DNA of 64,000 nt. Source: Gemmobacter serpentinus (GTDB taxonomy: Bacteria > Pseudomonadota > Alphaproteobacteria > Rhodobacterales > Rhodobacteraceae). The DNA is taken from NCBI RefSeq assembly GCF_008973825.1, contig NZ_WCHR01000020.1:207492-271491 (forward strand), read 5' to 3'. The notes under the pieces were generated by a model. It was not told the DNA's origin. It saw only the letters and a program-made list of their open reading frames with translations, and did not search any database. The position numbers were made by a program, and so were the translations under genes. Below are positions 44,252 to 53,333 of this stretch, piece after piece; the stretch's first letter is position 1; each line of letters starts with the position of its first letter.

Positions 44252-45219
44252 GCGACGCGATGTCGAAACCCCGTGCCGCCCGGATCGCCATCAATGCAGG
44301 GTTGCTGCTGTTCCTGTGCCTTTATGCTCTGATCGTGCTGATCCAGCCGAACTACCTTGAGCCCGGATTGTTCATGAACTTTCTGCGCCGGGCCGCACCG
44401 CTGGTGATCCTTGCTGCAGGACAGCTTTATGTGATCCTGACCGGCGGCTTCGATCTTTCGGTCGGGGCGGTGGTGACCTTTACCGTCACCGCAGCCGCGC
44501 TGCTGACCAATGGCGATCCCGATGCTACCTGGCCGGTGATCGCGCTGCTTTACCTGATGGGGGCGGGGATCGGACTGTTCAACGGATTGGTCGTGGCCTT
44601 TCTGAAAGTGCCGTCGATCATCGCCACGCTGGGCACAATGCTGTGGCTGAACGGTCTGGCGCTGGCCTGGTCGGGTGGCGCGGCGCGCGGCGATCTGCCC
44701 GAGAATTTCCGCAATCTCGGTCGGTTCCAATGGCGCGATGTGGCGCTGGTGGGCACGCTGCCAATGGCGGTTCTGGTGCTGGTCGCGGTGTTGGCGCTGC
44801 TTTGGTGGGGGGTGCATGGCATCGGCTATGGCCGTCGCGCCCTGGCCGTGGGTGACAACCCCCGCGCGGCCGAACTGGCAGGGATCCCCGTCGGGCGCAC
44901 CCGGATCACCGCCTTTGTCATCTCGGCTCTGGCGGCGGTGACTGCGGGCATCCTTCTGGGCGGATTTTCGGGCGTCTCGGTCAATGCGGGCGTGGGGCTG
45001 GAGCTGCAATCCATCGCCGCCTGCGTGATCGGAGGGGCCATGCTGTTGGGCGGGCGCGGCACCATCTGGTGTGCGGTCTGGGGCGCGCTGTCCCTGTTCG
45101 CGCTGTTCACCCTGCTGAACCTTCTGGGGCTGCCACAGGCGCTACGCGACAGCATCCAGGGACTGATCCTGATTGTTGCGGTCGGCCTGACCGCCTGGCG
45201 CAGCCGCGCCCGCAACTGA
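44248..45219 (+). CDS. Sugar ABC transporter permease 2 (RbsC-like)
   Basis: A 323-residue homologue of the preceding permease with LVILAAGQLYVILTGGFDLSVGAVVTF, ALAVGDNPRAAELAGIPVGRTRITAFVISALAAVTAG and SIAACVIGGAMLLGGRGTIWCAVWG. The two permeases share the same motifs at the same spacing but differ clearly in sequence, as expected for a heterodimeric channel. The binding-protein gene follows after 36 bases. Confidence 0.92.
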   Translation: MSDAMSKPRAARIAINAGLLLFLCLYALIVLIQPNYLEPGLFMNFLRRAAPLVILAAGQLYVILTGGFDLSVGAVVTFTVTAAALLTNGDPDATWPVIALLYLMGAGIGLFNGLVVAFLKVPSIIATLGTMLWLNGLALAWSGGAARGDLPENFRNLGRFQWRDVALVGTLPMAVLVLVAVLALLWWGVHGIGYGRRALAVGDNPRAAELAGIPVGRTRITAFVISALAAVTAGILLGGFSGVSVNAGVGLELQSIAACVIGGAMLLGGRGTIWCAVWGALSLFALFTLLNLLGLPQALRDSIQGLILIVAVGLTAWRSRARN

Positions 45220-45255
45220 CCACCACCACAGGTTTCAACGAGGAGGAAAGAAACC

Positions 45256-46389
45256 ATGTCGATGAAAGTAATGCTTGTCGCCACCGTCGCGCTGTCCGGT
45301 CTGGCCGGGGCCGCCATGGCGCAGGATTTCAACGATCCGGCGGAATTTGCCAAACAGCGCGAACAGCTTTCGATGACCCCGCAAGGCCCCGAGGGCGCGC
45401 CCTGGGCGCAGCATCTGGGTGACAGCATGGTCGATACCGCCAAATGGAAGAAAGACGGCCCGGCCACGATCTGCTTCTCGAATGCGGGGATCTTCAACCC
45501 CTGGCGCGTGGTGGGGATGCACAATTTCCAGGCCGAGGCCGAAGCGCAGGGCGACAAGATCAAGGAACTGATCGTCGTCGATGCCGAGGGCAAGGATGAA
45601 AAGCAGATCGCCGATATCGAGGCGCTGGTCGCGGGCGGCAAATGCGACGTGCTGATCGTGTCGCCCAATACCACCGCGGCCCTGACCCCGGCGGTCGAGG
45701 CGGCGGCGGCAAAGCTGCCGGTCGTGGTGTTCGACCGCGGCGTTAATACCACCGCGCCGGTGACCTATATCCATCCTGTCGGCGGATATGGGTTCGGGAT
45801 TTCCTCGGGCGAGTTCATCGCGTCCAAGCTGGAAAAAGGCGCGAATGTGCTGGCGCTGCGCATCGTGCCCGGCGTTGATGTGCTGGAAACCCGCTATTCG
45901 GCAGCCAAGACCATTTTTGACGAGGCCGGGATCAACGTGGTCGGGTCGGAGTTCACCGGATCGGACCGCGCCAAGACCAAAGCCGTGGTCGAGGATTACC
46001 TGAACCGTGGCGTGCAGATCGACGCGATCTGGATGGATGCAGGCGACACCGCGACAGCGGCGCTGGAGGCTTTCGAGGATGCAGGCCTGCCCTATCCGGT
46101 GATCTCTGGTGAGGATCAGCAGGATTTCCTGCGCAAATGGCGCGATGAGAACCTGACCGCGATCGCGCCCTCCTATCCCACCTATCAATGGCGCACCCCG
46201 ATCCTTGCCGCGCTGGATATTCTGGCCGGAAAACCCGTGCCTGGCCCGGAATGGGTGCTGCCGCAGCCTGCCATCACGGCGGAGACCCGTGACGGCTATA
46301 TCGACGAGAAGCTGCCGCCGCTGCATTACAGCCTGTGCGGATGTCAGAACCTGCCGGGCTATCCGGCACGCTGGGGCGGCAGCGAATAA
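45256..46389 (+). CDS. Periplasmic sugar-binding protein of the ABC transporter
   Basis: A 377-residue type 1 periplasmic binding protein. The signal peptide MKVMLVATVALSGLAGAAMA is cleaved before Gln23. The mature protein shows CFSNAGIFNPWRVVGMHNFQAEAEAQG, then LIVSPNTTAALTPAVEAAAAKLPVVVFDRGV, the two ligand-cleft segments of ribose-type binding proteins. A CGCQN motif near the C-terminus might form a disulfide. Preceded by AGGAGG and closed by a hairpin 20 bases after the stop. Ligand not predictable; the epimerase suggests a rare ketose or polyol. Confidence 0.9.
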   Translation: MSMKVMLVATVALSGLAGAAMAQDFNDPAEFAKQREQLSMTPQGPEGAPWAQHLGDSMVDTAKWKKDGPATICFSNAGIFNPWRVVGMHNFQAEAEAQGDKIKELIVVDAEGKDEKQIADIEALVAGGKCDVLIVSPNTTAALTPAVEAAAAKLPVVVFDRGVNTTAPVTYIHPVGGYGFGISSGEFIASKLEKGANVLALRIVPGVDVLETRYSAAKTIFDEAGINVVGSEFTGSDRAKTKAVVEDYLNRGVQIDAIWMDAGDTATAALEAFEDAGLPYPVISGEDQQDFLRKWRDENLTAIAPSYPTYQWRTPILAALDILAGKPVPGPEWVLPQPAITAETRDGYIDEKLPPLHYSLCGCQNLPGYPARWGGSE

Positions 46390-46409
46390 GAGAGCTGGTC
46401 TAAAGATGA

Positions 46410-46437
46410 CGATGCCGGCCAAAGCGGGCTGGCATCG
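46410..46437 (+). terminator. Hairpin after the sugar-binding protein gene
   Basis: Arms of 10 bp with one mismatch (CGATGCCGGC at 46410-46419 and GCTGGCATCG at 46428-46437) around an 8-base loop, 20 bases after the stop. No strong T-run follows; likely the operon end. Confidence 0.6.
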
Positions 46438-47019
46438 TCGTTTCCACGTCACGAAACATGCCGCGCGCTATCGACAGATATGATCCATAGCAGGCGATCC
46501 AATCCGATCGCGTCCAGCATCGCGCAGCGGACGCGCGAAGCCATCGCTGCGATCCCCCCTTGAGTGCGCACATTGGATGCGAACGGGCCGCGCCCGTTCC
46601 GCAATAGCCAGGCTCGGGATGTCGGGCCTATCGCACCATCAGCCGGGGGATCGTGGATCGGGCCATCGCAATGCCGCCAGTGCCGGGCCTGCTCCATGAT
46701 CTTGCGCGCGGCATCGACCTGCCAGCCCGGATCGGCCCGCCGCTGAATCTCGATCCGAAGCGCGCGGCACTTGTCCCTCGGTCCGGCCGCGTCGCCGGAT
46801 CGCCACGCTTGGCGAGGCGCTTACAGACGGTGGCACGGAGGCGGCAGCATCGCGCAGATCGGTTCGATCCCCTGCACATCGCCCGCAGTTCGATCCAGAT
46901 CATCTGGCCTGGCCATGCCAAGGACATGGGCAAGACCCGAACTCGAAAAAATTCGCGACCCATGTCACAAAGGCATGGGCTGCCTCGTCATGTTGGTGTC
47001 AGATCACCAAAGGAGACCC
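46438..47019. other. Intergenic region, no gene identified
   Basis: About 580 bases. A minus-strand frame (about 46450-46800) reads like protein in composition but matches nothing I recognise and has no convincing start or ribosome site. The last 100 bases should hold the promoter of the AhpD-like/sigma pair. Confidence 0.4.
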
Positions 47020-47496
47020 ATGATGACACCTCGGATGACCGATCATTTCAAACGCATCGGCAGCGCCTTCAATGGCCTTGTCACCTTCGAGACGGAATTG
47101 CGCAAAGGCCCACTGGACCATGTGCTGCTGCATCTGATCAAGCTGCGGGCCAGCCAGATCAACGGCTGCGCCTTCTGCATCCAGATGCATGTCTCCGATG
47201 CGCTGAAAGACGGCGAAACCCATCTGCGCCTGCATATGGTGGCGGGCTGGCGCGACAGCACGCTGTTCACGCCGCGTGAGCGGGCGGCACTGGCCTGGAC
47301 CGAGGTCCTGACCACCGTTGCCGCAGCCCATCCGACCGATGCGGATTGGGAGGCGGTCTCGGCTGTCTTCAACGCGGATGAGCTGGCCTTCCTGACATTT
47401 GCCATTGGCGGCATCAACCTGTGGAACCGGACCCAGATTGCCTTTGCTGTCGCGCATGGGCTGGATCTGCCGGCCGAACGCCCCCATGCGGCCTGA
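47020..47496 (+). CDS. Carboxymuconolactone decarboxylase/AhpD-like protein
   Basis: A 158-residue all-helical CMD-family protein. The redox motif is CAFCIQMH (Cys-x-x-Cys with a following His), as in AhpD-type alkylhydroperoxidases, preceded by LHLIKLRASQINGC. The C-terminal part has TPRERAALAWTEVLTTVA. Likely a peroxidase or redox partner, not a true decarboxylase in aromatic catabolism. AAAGGAGA precedes the ATG. Its end overlaps the sigma factor gene by 11 bases, so the two are one unit, a pairing seen widely in bacteria. Confidence 0.88.
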   Translation: MMTPRMTDHFKRIGSAFNGLVTFETELRKGPLDHVLLHLIKLRASQINGCAFCIQMHVSDALKDGETHLRLHMVAGWRDSTLFTPRERAALAWTEVLTTVAAAHPTDADWEAVSAVFNADELAFLTFAIGGINLWNRTQIAFAVAHGLDLPAERPHAA

Positions 47497-48343
47497 CCCG
47501 GTCGAGATGTTTCAGGCGCAGCGGCCCCGGCTGCTGCGTCTGGCTTACCGGATGCTTGGCAGCCATGCCGAGGCTGAGGATATGGTGCAGGAGGCCTGGC
47601 TGCGCTGGCAGAACGGCGATCACGGCCAGATCGCGGAACCTGCGGCCTGGCTGACCCGGGTGGTCTCGCGGCTGTGTCTGGACCAGATGAAATCGGCCCG
47701 CGCCCGGCGCGAGACCTATCCGGGCACCTGGTTACCGGAACCGCTGATCGAGGAACCCGACGATGCGCTGCGCCCCGATAACCTGACGCTGTCCCTGATG
47801 GTCGCGCTGGAACGGCTATCGCCGCTGGAACGCGCGGCCTTTCTGTTGCACGACGTCTTTGGCCAGCCGCTGGAGGAGGTGGCCCGCACCATTGACCGCG
47901 CCCCCGCCGCCACGCGGCAACTGGCGGCGCGGGCGCGGGCGCATGTCCAGATTGACCGCCCGCGCTATGCCGTGCCACGCGACACCGGCGCGGCGCTGGC
48001 GCGTGCGTTCTTCGACGCCTGCAAAACGGGCGATGCGGTGGCACTTGGCACGATGCTGGCGGAAGGTGCCACGCTGCACGCCGATGGTGGCGGCAAGGTG
48101 AATGCGGTCCTGAACGTGATCCAGGGCGAGCCCGCGATCATCCGCATGTTCACGGCCCTGTCCCGCAAGTTCGGTGACGGGATGGAACTGCTGGACGTGA
48201 CCGTGATCGACGGCTTGCCGGGGTTTGTCTGCCGCATCGCCGGGGCACTACAGACCACCGCGCTGGAAATCGAGGAGGGCCGGATCACCCGTGTCTTCAT
48301 CACCCGCAATCCCGACAAGCTGACCGGCCTCGGCCTGCATTGA
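47486..48343 (+). CDS. SigJ-type ECF sigma factor with SnoaL-like C-terminal domain
   Basis: A 285-residue ECF41-like sigma factor. Region 2: FQAQRPRLLRLAYRMLGSHAEAEDMVQEAWLRW. Region 4: LSPLERAAFLLHDVFGQPLEEVARTIDRAPAATRQLAARARAHV. It is followed by a SnoaL/NTF2-like domain (about residues 170-285) that modulates activity in this class in place of a separate anti-sigma. The fixed partner of ECF41 factors is a CMD/AhpD-like or similar oxidoreductase gene, as found just upstream. Target promoter probably precedes 47020. Confidence 0.9.
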   Translation: MRPDPVEMFQAQRPRLLRLAYRMLGSHAEAEDMVQEAWLRWQNGDHGQIAEPAAWLTRVVSRLCLDQMKSARARRETYPGTWLPEPLIEEPDDALRPDNLTLSLMVALERLSPLERAAFLLHDVFGQPLEEVARTIDRAPAATRQLAARARAHVQIDRPRYAVPRDTGAALARAFFDACKTGDAVALGTMLAEGATLHADGGGKVNAVLNVIQGEPAIIRMFTALSRKFGDGMELLDVTVIDGLPGFVCRIAGALQTTALEIEEGRITRVFITRNPDKLTGLGLH

Positions 48344-48838
48344 GGGGGGCGATCGGTCGATCGGCCGCATCTGTAACGCGGGGCATGATGCCCGCCGGGC
48401 GGCCCGACCAAAGGCACAGCCTGCCGCCACTTGTGACGCCTGCGCCCCCGACTGGCTTATGAAAGCAGGCCAGGCGTTGCGGCGGCTGCGCAGGCGCTGC
48501 CAGCCTTCAAAGCGAAGCGTTGCATCGGGGGGCCCCTGTGCAACATGGTCAGCGCCCCTTTTCGCAAACAGGCTTTAGGGCTTGTTAACACGCTGCGCCA
48601 CGGCCCCCGTGTCGCCCGTGCCTTTACCCCAAGGAACAGACCCGGTCGCGCGCGCAGCTCATGCCAGATGGAACCGCAGGGCATCCGCCGTGTCGCCATC
48701 ATCGGGCCCCCGCGATGAGATTGCGGAAGTCCACCCGGCCATCCCCGACCACGCCCGCCTCCCTGGCAGGACTGCAATCCGCTGCGGGCAGACGATCAAA
48801 CGCGATCAAAGGCGCGGCGCGGGGGATCTTGTCTTGCG
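48344..48838. other. Intergenic region between convergent units, nothing identified
   Basis: About 495 bases between the ends of the sigma factor and YkuD-like genes, which converge. No clear hairpin with T-run, RNA gene or motif-bearing frame. Confidence 0.45.
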
Positions 48839-49348
48839 TCACGCCTGGAAGCACAGCCTTGTATCGGCCTGGGCCAGCGACAGAAATTCGAGCAGATCCG
48901 CGCGCGTGAGCGTGGCACAGCCTGCCGTCGAGCCATATCCGGCGCTGGCAATGTGCAGGAACACGGCGCTGCCCGCGCCGGGGATCACCGGATCGTCATT
49001 TTGCCCAAGCACCACCACGATGTCGTAAAGATCATCCTTGCGCCACATTTCCTCATGGCTGGCGGCGAAGGGGAGTTTGACTGGCCGGTTGTAATCTGGA
49101 TGGTTGGGCGCATCGCACCAGCCGTCATCGGCCGCGATTTCGGCGGTCGGGAACACCGAAACGGGTGCCGCGTCCAGTTTGTCGGCGCGATACAGCACGC
49201 GGCGGATCGGCCAACAGCCAATCGGGCTTACGCCATCGCCCTCGATCTGCTTCACCGCAATGCCGCTGCGGCCGACGCCGGCTTGCCAGACCCTGTCGCC
49301 AAAACGCGCCTGCCAGCCTTGATCTTGCCGGGTTACAATCAGATCCAT
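48839..49348 (-). CDS. YkuD-type L,D-transpeptidase domain protein
   Basis: A 169-residue protein ending in the YkuD catalytic pattern: His132 in AVFLHIASA and Cys144 in STAGC. It lacks an evident signal peptide or LysM domain, so it may be cytoplasmic or a truncated-form enzyme. Such domains make or trim L,D-bonds at diaminopimelate in murein peptides. GGAGG precedes ATG 49348, and the gene starts 11 bases after the dppF stop, making it the last gene of the dpp operon. That position suggests action on imported murein peptides; it is inference. Confidence 0.82.
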   Translation of the reverse strand: MDLIVTRQDQGWQARFGDRVWQAGVGRSGIAVKQIEGDGVSPIGCWPIRRVLYRADKLDAAPVSVFPTAEIAADDGWCDAPNHPDYNRPVKLPFAASHEEMWRKDDLYDIVVVLGQNDDPVIPGAGSAVFLHIASAGYGSTAGCATLTRADLLEFLSLAQADTRLCFQA

Positions 49349-49359
49349 CAACGCCTCCG

Positions 49360-50367
49360 TCAGCCGTCCAGCGGAAAGTGGCAGGCAACCGCACGGCCAC
49401 CGCGGTCCTGCAAGGCCGGATCCTCGATCCGGCAAATGTCGCGCGCAAAGGGGCATCGCGTGTGGAACCGACACCCCGAGGGCAGGTTCATCGGGCTGGG
49501 GATCTCGCCTTGCATCATCGGGCGTTCCTGACCGCGCAGGCGCGGATCGGGACGCGGCACAGCCGACATCAGCAGCATGGAATAGGGATGCAGGGGCTGC
49601 GCGAACAGATCCTCGGTCGTCGCGACCTCCACCAATCGCCCCAGAAACATCACGCCGACCCGAGTGGCGAACTGCCGCACCACGGCCAGATCATGGGTGA
49701 TGAAGAAATAGGTCAGTTGCAACTGGTCCTGCAAGTCCATCAGAAGGTTCAAGACCTGTGCCTGAATGGACACATCCAGCGCCGAAACGCTTTCATCGCA
49801 AACCACGAAATCGGGCTTGTTCGCAAGGGCGCGGGCAATGCCGATCCGCTGACGCTGCCCACCCGAGAATTGATGCGGGTAGTTGCGAAGATATTGTTTG
49901 CGCAGGCCCACCATCTCCAGCAATTCGGCACAGCGGTCGCGGATGTCGGCAGCAGTCCCGAAACCATGGCTGCGCAGCGGTTCAGCCAGGATTTCCTCGA
50001 CCCGCATCCGGGGGTTCAGCGAGGCATAGGGATCCTGAAACACGATTTGCAGCTTTTTGCGCAAGGCCCGCATCTCTGCTTCGCCCTGCGTCGTCAGTTC
50101 GGTGCCGCGATAGTTGATCGTTCCCGAACTGGGCTCCTGCAGGCGCAGCATGATGCGGCCCAGTGTGGTCTTGCCACAGCCGGATTCCCCCACCAGCGCA
50201 AAGGTTTCGCGGGCGCGGATATCCAGCGTCACGCCATCAACGGCGCGCACCACGCGGGCGGATTTGCCGAAGCCGCCGCCGCCAACCCGGTAATGCTTGG
50301 TCAGGTTCTGGGTGGACAGCACGATATCTTCGGCCGGGGGCATATCGGCGGGGATCGTGTCTTTCAT
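49360..50367 (-). CDS. dppF: Peptide ABC transporter ATP-binding protein DppF
   Basis: A 335-residue oligopeptide-class ATPase. Walker [10 protein letters not shown], signature FSGGQRQR, Walker [13 protein letters not shown]-loop ITHDLAVV, and the C-terminal oligopeptide/dipeptide domain with cysteines [14 protein letters not shown], which may hold an Fe-S cluster or zinc as in this subfamily. The ATG at 50367 overlaps dppD (ATGA); the frame is open further upstream only antisense to nothing coding. Forms a heterodimer with DppD. Confidence 0.93.
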   Translation of the reverse strand: MKDTIPADMPPAEDIVLSTQNLTKHYRVGGGGFGKSARVVRAVDGVTLDIRARETFALVGESGCGKTTLGRIMLRLQEPSSGTINYRGTELTTQGEAEMRALRKKLQIVFQDPYASLNPRMRVEEILAEPLRSHGFGTAADIRDRCAELLEMVGLRKQYLRNYPHQFSGGQRQRIGIARALANKPDFVVCDESVSALDVSIQAQVLNLLMDLQDQLQLTYFFITHDLAVVRQFATRVGVMFLGRLVEVATTEDLFAQPLHPYSMLLMSAVPRPDPRLRGQERPMMQGEIPSPMNLPSGCRFHTRCPFARDICRIEDPALQDRGGRAVACHFPLDG

Positions 50368-51374
50368 CGCGTCGCCTCCGATTGCAAAGCCGTCTGCCCA
50401 GCGTGAAGCCAGCAGCGCGCGACATGGCCCGTCCCCACCGTCTCCAGATCGGGTGGGCGCTGACAGGTCGGCATCGCATCGCGGCAACGGGGCGCAAAGC
50501 GGCAGCCGGGCGGCAGCTTCGCCAGATTGGGCACCATTCCGGGGATCGAGGGCATTCGTCGCGCCACCCGCGCCTCGGTCGCGCGCGGGATCGAGGCCAG
50601 CAGCCCACGGGTATAGGGGTGCGAGGGGTTCTCGAACAGATCGAACACATTGGCCTGTTCGACCATCTGCCCCGCATACATCACATTCACCTCGTCGCAC
50701 ATTTCGGCGATGATCCCCAGATCATGGGTGATCAGGATGATGGAGGTGCCGACCCGGTCGCGCAGATCGCGCATCAGCCGCAGGATCTGTGCCTGGGTCG
50801 TCACGTCCAGCGCAGTTGTCGGCTCGTCTGCGATCAGCAGTTTCGGCTCGCAAATCAAGCCCATGGCGATCATTGCCCGCTGACGCAGACCGCCCGACAA
50901 TTGGTGAGGATAGGCGTCCAGCCGGGTCTGGGGCTCAGGAATGCCGACCATCTCGAACATTTCCAGCACGCGCTTGCGGATCGCGCTTCGGCCAAGCCCC
51001 TTGTGGATCGCCAAAGGTTCGCCCACCTGTTCCCAGACGCGGCGAACCGGATTGAGGCTGGTCATCGGTTCCTGAAAGACCATCGCAATGTCGCGGCCCC
51101 GGATGCGGCGCATCCCGGCGGCGTCCAGCTTGGAGATCTCGGTCCCGTCCAAGAGGATGGAGCCGGCATTGACCCGTCCCTGCGGCTTTGGCACCAGGCC
51201 CATCAGCGACAGCGCCGTCATGCTTTTGCCCGAGCCGGATTCGCCCACCAGCCCGATGATCTTGCCACGCCCCACGTCAAACGACACGTCGTCCAGCACC
51301 CGGACATCGCCGCGACCGCCCGAAAATTCGGTGCGCAAATTGCGGACAGAGAGGATGGGATCATAATCCGCCAT
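50364..51374 (-). CDS. dppD: Peptide ABC transporter ATP-binding protein DppD
   Basis: A 336-residue ATPase with Walker A GESGSGKSM, signature LSGGLRQR, Walker B LLIADEPTTALD and H-loop ITHDLGII. The C-terminal block CRFAPRCRDAMPTC is the oligopeptide-family cysteine motif. Four bases after dppC and overlapping dppF. Confidence 0.93.
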   Translation of the reverse strand: MADYDPILSVRNLRTEFSGGRGDVRVLDDVSFDVGRGKIIGLVGESGSGKSMTALSLMGLVPKPQGRVNAGSILLDGTEISKLDAAGMRRIRGRDIAMVFQEPMTSLNPVRRVWEQVGEPLAIHKGLGRSAIRKRVLEMFEMVGIPEPQTRLDAYPHQLSGGLRQRAMIAMGLICEPKLLIADEPTTALDVTTQAQILRLMRDLRDRVGTSIILITHDLGIIAEMCDEVNVMYAGQMVEQANVFDLFENPSHPYTRGLLASIPRATEARVARRMPSIPGMVPNLAKLPPGCRFAPRCRDAMPTCQRPPDLETVGTGHVARCWLHAGQTALQSEATR

Positions 51375-51378
51375 GACG

Positions 51379-52263
51379 TCAATCCTTCATTGAAGGGTCA
51401 AGCGCATCGCGCAGACCGTCGCCGATGAAATTGAAGGCCATCACCGTCAGCAGGATTGCAACGCCCGGGGCGATGGCAACAGCCGGGGCCTGGAACATGT
51501 ATTCCTTGCCCTTGGCCACCAGGAGACCCCAGCTTGCCTCGGGCGGTTGCACGCCGACCCCCAGAAAGCTGAGACTGGATTCCCACATGATCGCCTCGGG
51601 GATCGACAGCGAGAACAGCACGATCAGGGTTGGGATCACATTGGGAAAGATATGGCCGAACATGATCCGGCTACGCGAGGTGCCATTGGCCCGTGCGGCC
51701 TCGATGAACTCTTTTTCACGCAGGGCCAGCGTCTGCGCCCGCACCACCCGCGCAACCGATGCCCAGCCGACCAGTGCCAGCGCGAAGAAGATATTCAGCA
51801 GGTTGGCCCCCAGCGTATACATCACCACCATCGCCAATAGCAGCGAGGGAAAGGCGATCATCATATCGGCCAGCCGCATCACCACGAAATCGGTCCTGCC
51901 GCCCAGATAGCCGCTGAGGATGCCCAGAACCGTGCCGATGGCCAGCGAGATCAGGCTGGGCACGATCCCCACCACCAGCGAGATCCGCGCGCCGTAAAGG
52001 ATGCGCGTCAACACGTCACGGCCAAAATTGTCGGTCCCCAGCCAATAGGTGGTCGAGGCGGGCAGAAGTTGCTCATCCAGCGCCACGCGGTAGGGATCAT
52101 GCGGGCTGATCCAGGGGGCAAAAGCCGCAGCAAGCACCAGCGTCACGACAAAGATCAGACCGATCATCGCCATGCGATTCCGGGAAAATGTGCGCAACGT
52201 GTCACGCAGAAAGCTGGCTTCCTCCAGCGCCTCGGGGGCGGCAATGTCGGACATATCGGTCAT
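51379..52263 (-). CDS. dppC: Peptide ABC transporter permease DppC
   Basis: A 294-residue permease with the N-terminal OppC-type helix (RNRMAMIGLIFVVTLVLAAAFAPWISPHDP), the TDNFGRDVLTRILYGARISL segment and the EAA-like loop EAARANGTSRSRIMFGHIFPNVIPTL. ATG 52263 overlaps the dppB stop by one base (TGATG); a GTG three bases upstream is an alternative. Confidence 0.92.
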   Translation of the reverse strand: MTDMSDIAAPEALEEASFLRDTLRTFSRNRMAMIGLIFVVTLVLAAAFAPWISPHDPYRVALDEQLLPASTTYWLGTDNFGRDVLTRILYGARISLVVGIVPSLISLAIGTVLGILSGYLGGRTDFVVMRLADMMIAFPSLLLAMVVMYTLGANLLNIFFALALVGWASVARVVRAQTLALREKEFIEAARANGTSRSRIMFGHIFPNVIPTLIVLFSLSIPEAIMWESSLSFLGVGVQPPEASWGLLVAKGKEYMFQAPAVAIAPGVAILLTVMAFNFIGDGLRDALDPSMKD

Positions 52264-53198
52264 CACGCCTCTTTCTTCATCTGTGCGCGGATGCGCGGGT
52301 CCAGGACCGAATAGAGAATATCCGCCACAAGATTGCCCAGAATCACCAGCACCGTGGCAAACAGCACGGCCCCTTGCAGCAAGGGCATGTCACGGGATGA
52401 AATTGCATTCACGGTGATGCGCCCCACGCCCGGGATCGAAAAGATCGCCTCGGTGATCACCGCGCCGGACAACAGCCCCGCCACCTGGATCGCCATGATC
52501 GTCACCACCGGGATCAGGGCATTCTTCAACGCATGGCGGGTAATCACGCCGGCTTCGCCCAGACCCTTGGCGCGGGCGGTGCGGATATAATCCAGCCGCA
52601 TCACTTCCAGCAGGCTTGAGCGGGTCAGGCGCGAGATCACGCCGGCGGAAGACCAGCCCAGCACCAGGGCCGGCAGCACCATATACCTCCAGCCGTAGAA
52701 CCCCGAGACCGGCAGAAGTTTCAGCTTCATCGCGAAGACGTATTGCAGCAGCAACGCCGACCAGAAGATCGGCATCGACACGCCCAAAAGCGAAAAGCCC
52801 ATGCAAAAGCGGTCAAGGAAAGTGTCGCGCCGCACCGCCGACAGGATGCCAATCGGAATGCCGATCAGCCAGGATACGAGCGCGGCACAGACCGCCAGCA
52901 TCAATGTATTGGGAAATGCCTTCAGGATCAGATCGGTGACCGGCCGGTTCAGCTTGATCGAGGTTCCCAGATCACCATGCAGCGCGTCCCACAGGAAGCG
53001 CAGATAGCGCGTGATCAGCGGATCATCCAGGTGCATCTGCGCGCGCACGCGCTCGATCACTTCGGGGCTGCCATGCTCCTTCATCATCAGGGCGATGGGA
53101 TCACCCGGAACGACGTTCAGCATGATGAAGAGGATCAGGGTAATCCCGATCAGAACCGGGATCGAGACGAGAATCCGTCTGAGTGCAAACATCAACAT
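52263..53198 (-). CDS. dppB: Peptide ABC transporter permease DppB
   Basis: A 311-residue permease: LRRILVSIPVLIGITLILFIMLNVVPGDP at the start, the periplasmic insertion LDDPLITRYLRFLWDALHGDLGTS, and the coupling loop DYIRTARAKGLGEAGVITRHALKNALIPVV. Two close ATGs (53198, 53192) are possible. Separated from dppA by 135 bases containing a stable hairpin. Confidence 0.92.
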   Translation of the reverse strand: MLMFALRRILVSIPVLIGITLILFIMLNVVPGDPIALMMKEHGSPEVIERVRAQMHLDDPLITRYLRFLWDALHGDLGTSIKLNRPVTDLILKAFPNTLMLAVCAALVSWLIGIPIGILSAVRRDTFLDRFCMGFSLLGVSMPIFWSALLLQYVFAMKLKLLPVSGFYGWRYMVLPALVLGWSSAGVISRLTRSSLLEVMRLDYIRTARAKGLGEAGVITRHALKNALIPVVTIMAIQVAGLLSGAVITEAIFSIPGVGRITVNAISSRDMPLLQGAVLFATVLVILGNLVADILYSVLDPRIRAQMKKEA

Positions 53199-53290
53199 CG
53201 GCGGAATGCTCTTTCGGCTGCGCCCGCAGGCTGCGGGTGGTCGTGGCAGAAGGCAGGCCTGGGGGCCCGCGGCAAAGCAGGAAACAGGTC

Positions 53291-53321
53291 CGGGAAGTCG
53301 CGCAACCCGCGCGGCTTCCCG
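53291..53321 (-). other. Hairpin between dppA and dppB
   Basis: A near-continuous 13-position stem (outer 7-bp and inner 5-bp paired segments with one mismatch) and a 5-base loop, starting 13 bases beyond the dppA stop. There is no T-run. Typical of processing or partial-termination hairpins that keep binding-protein mRNA in excess. Confidence 0.6.
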
Positions 53322-53333
53322 GCTTGGCACTTG

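Noticed and set aside
46450..46963. Possible minus-strand gene between the sugar operon and the AhpD-like gene
   Set aside because: Several overlapping frames share plausible composition but none has a ribosome site, family motif or sensible length.
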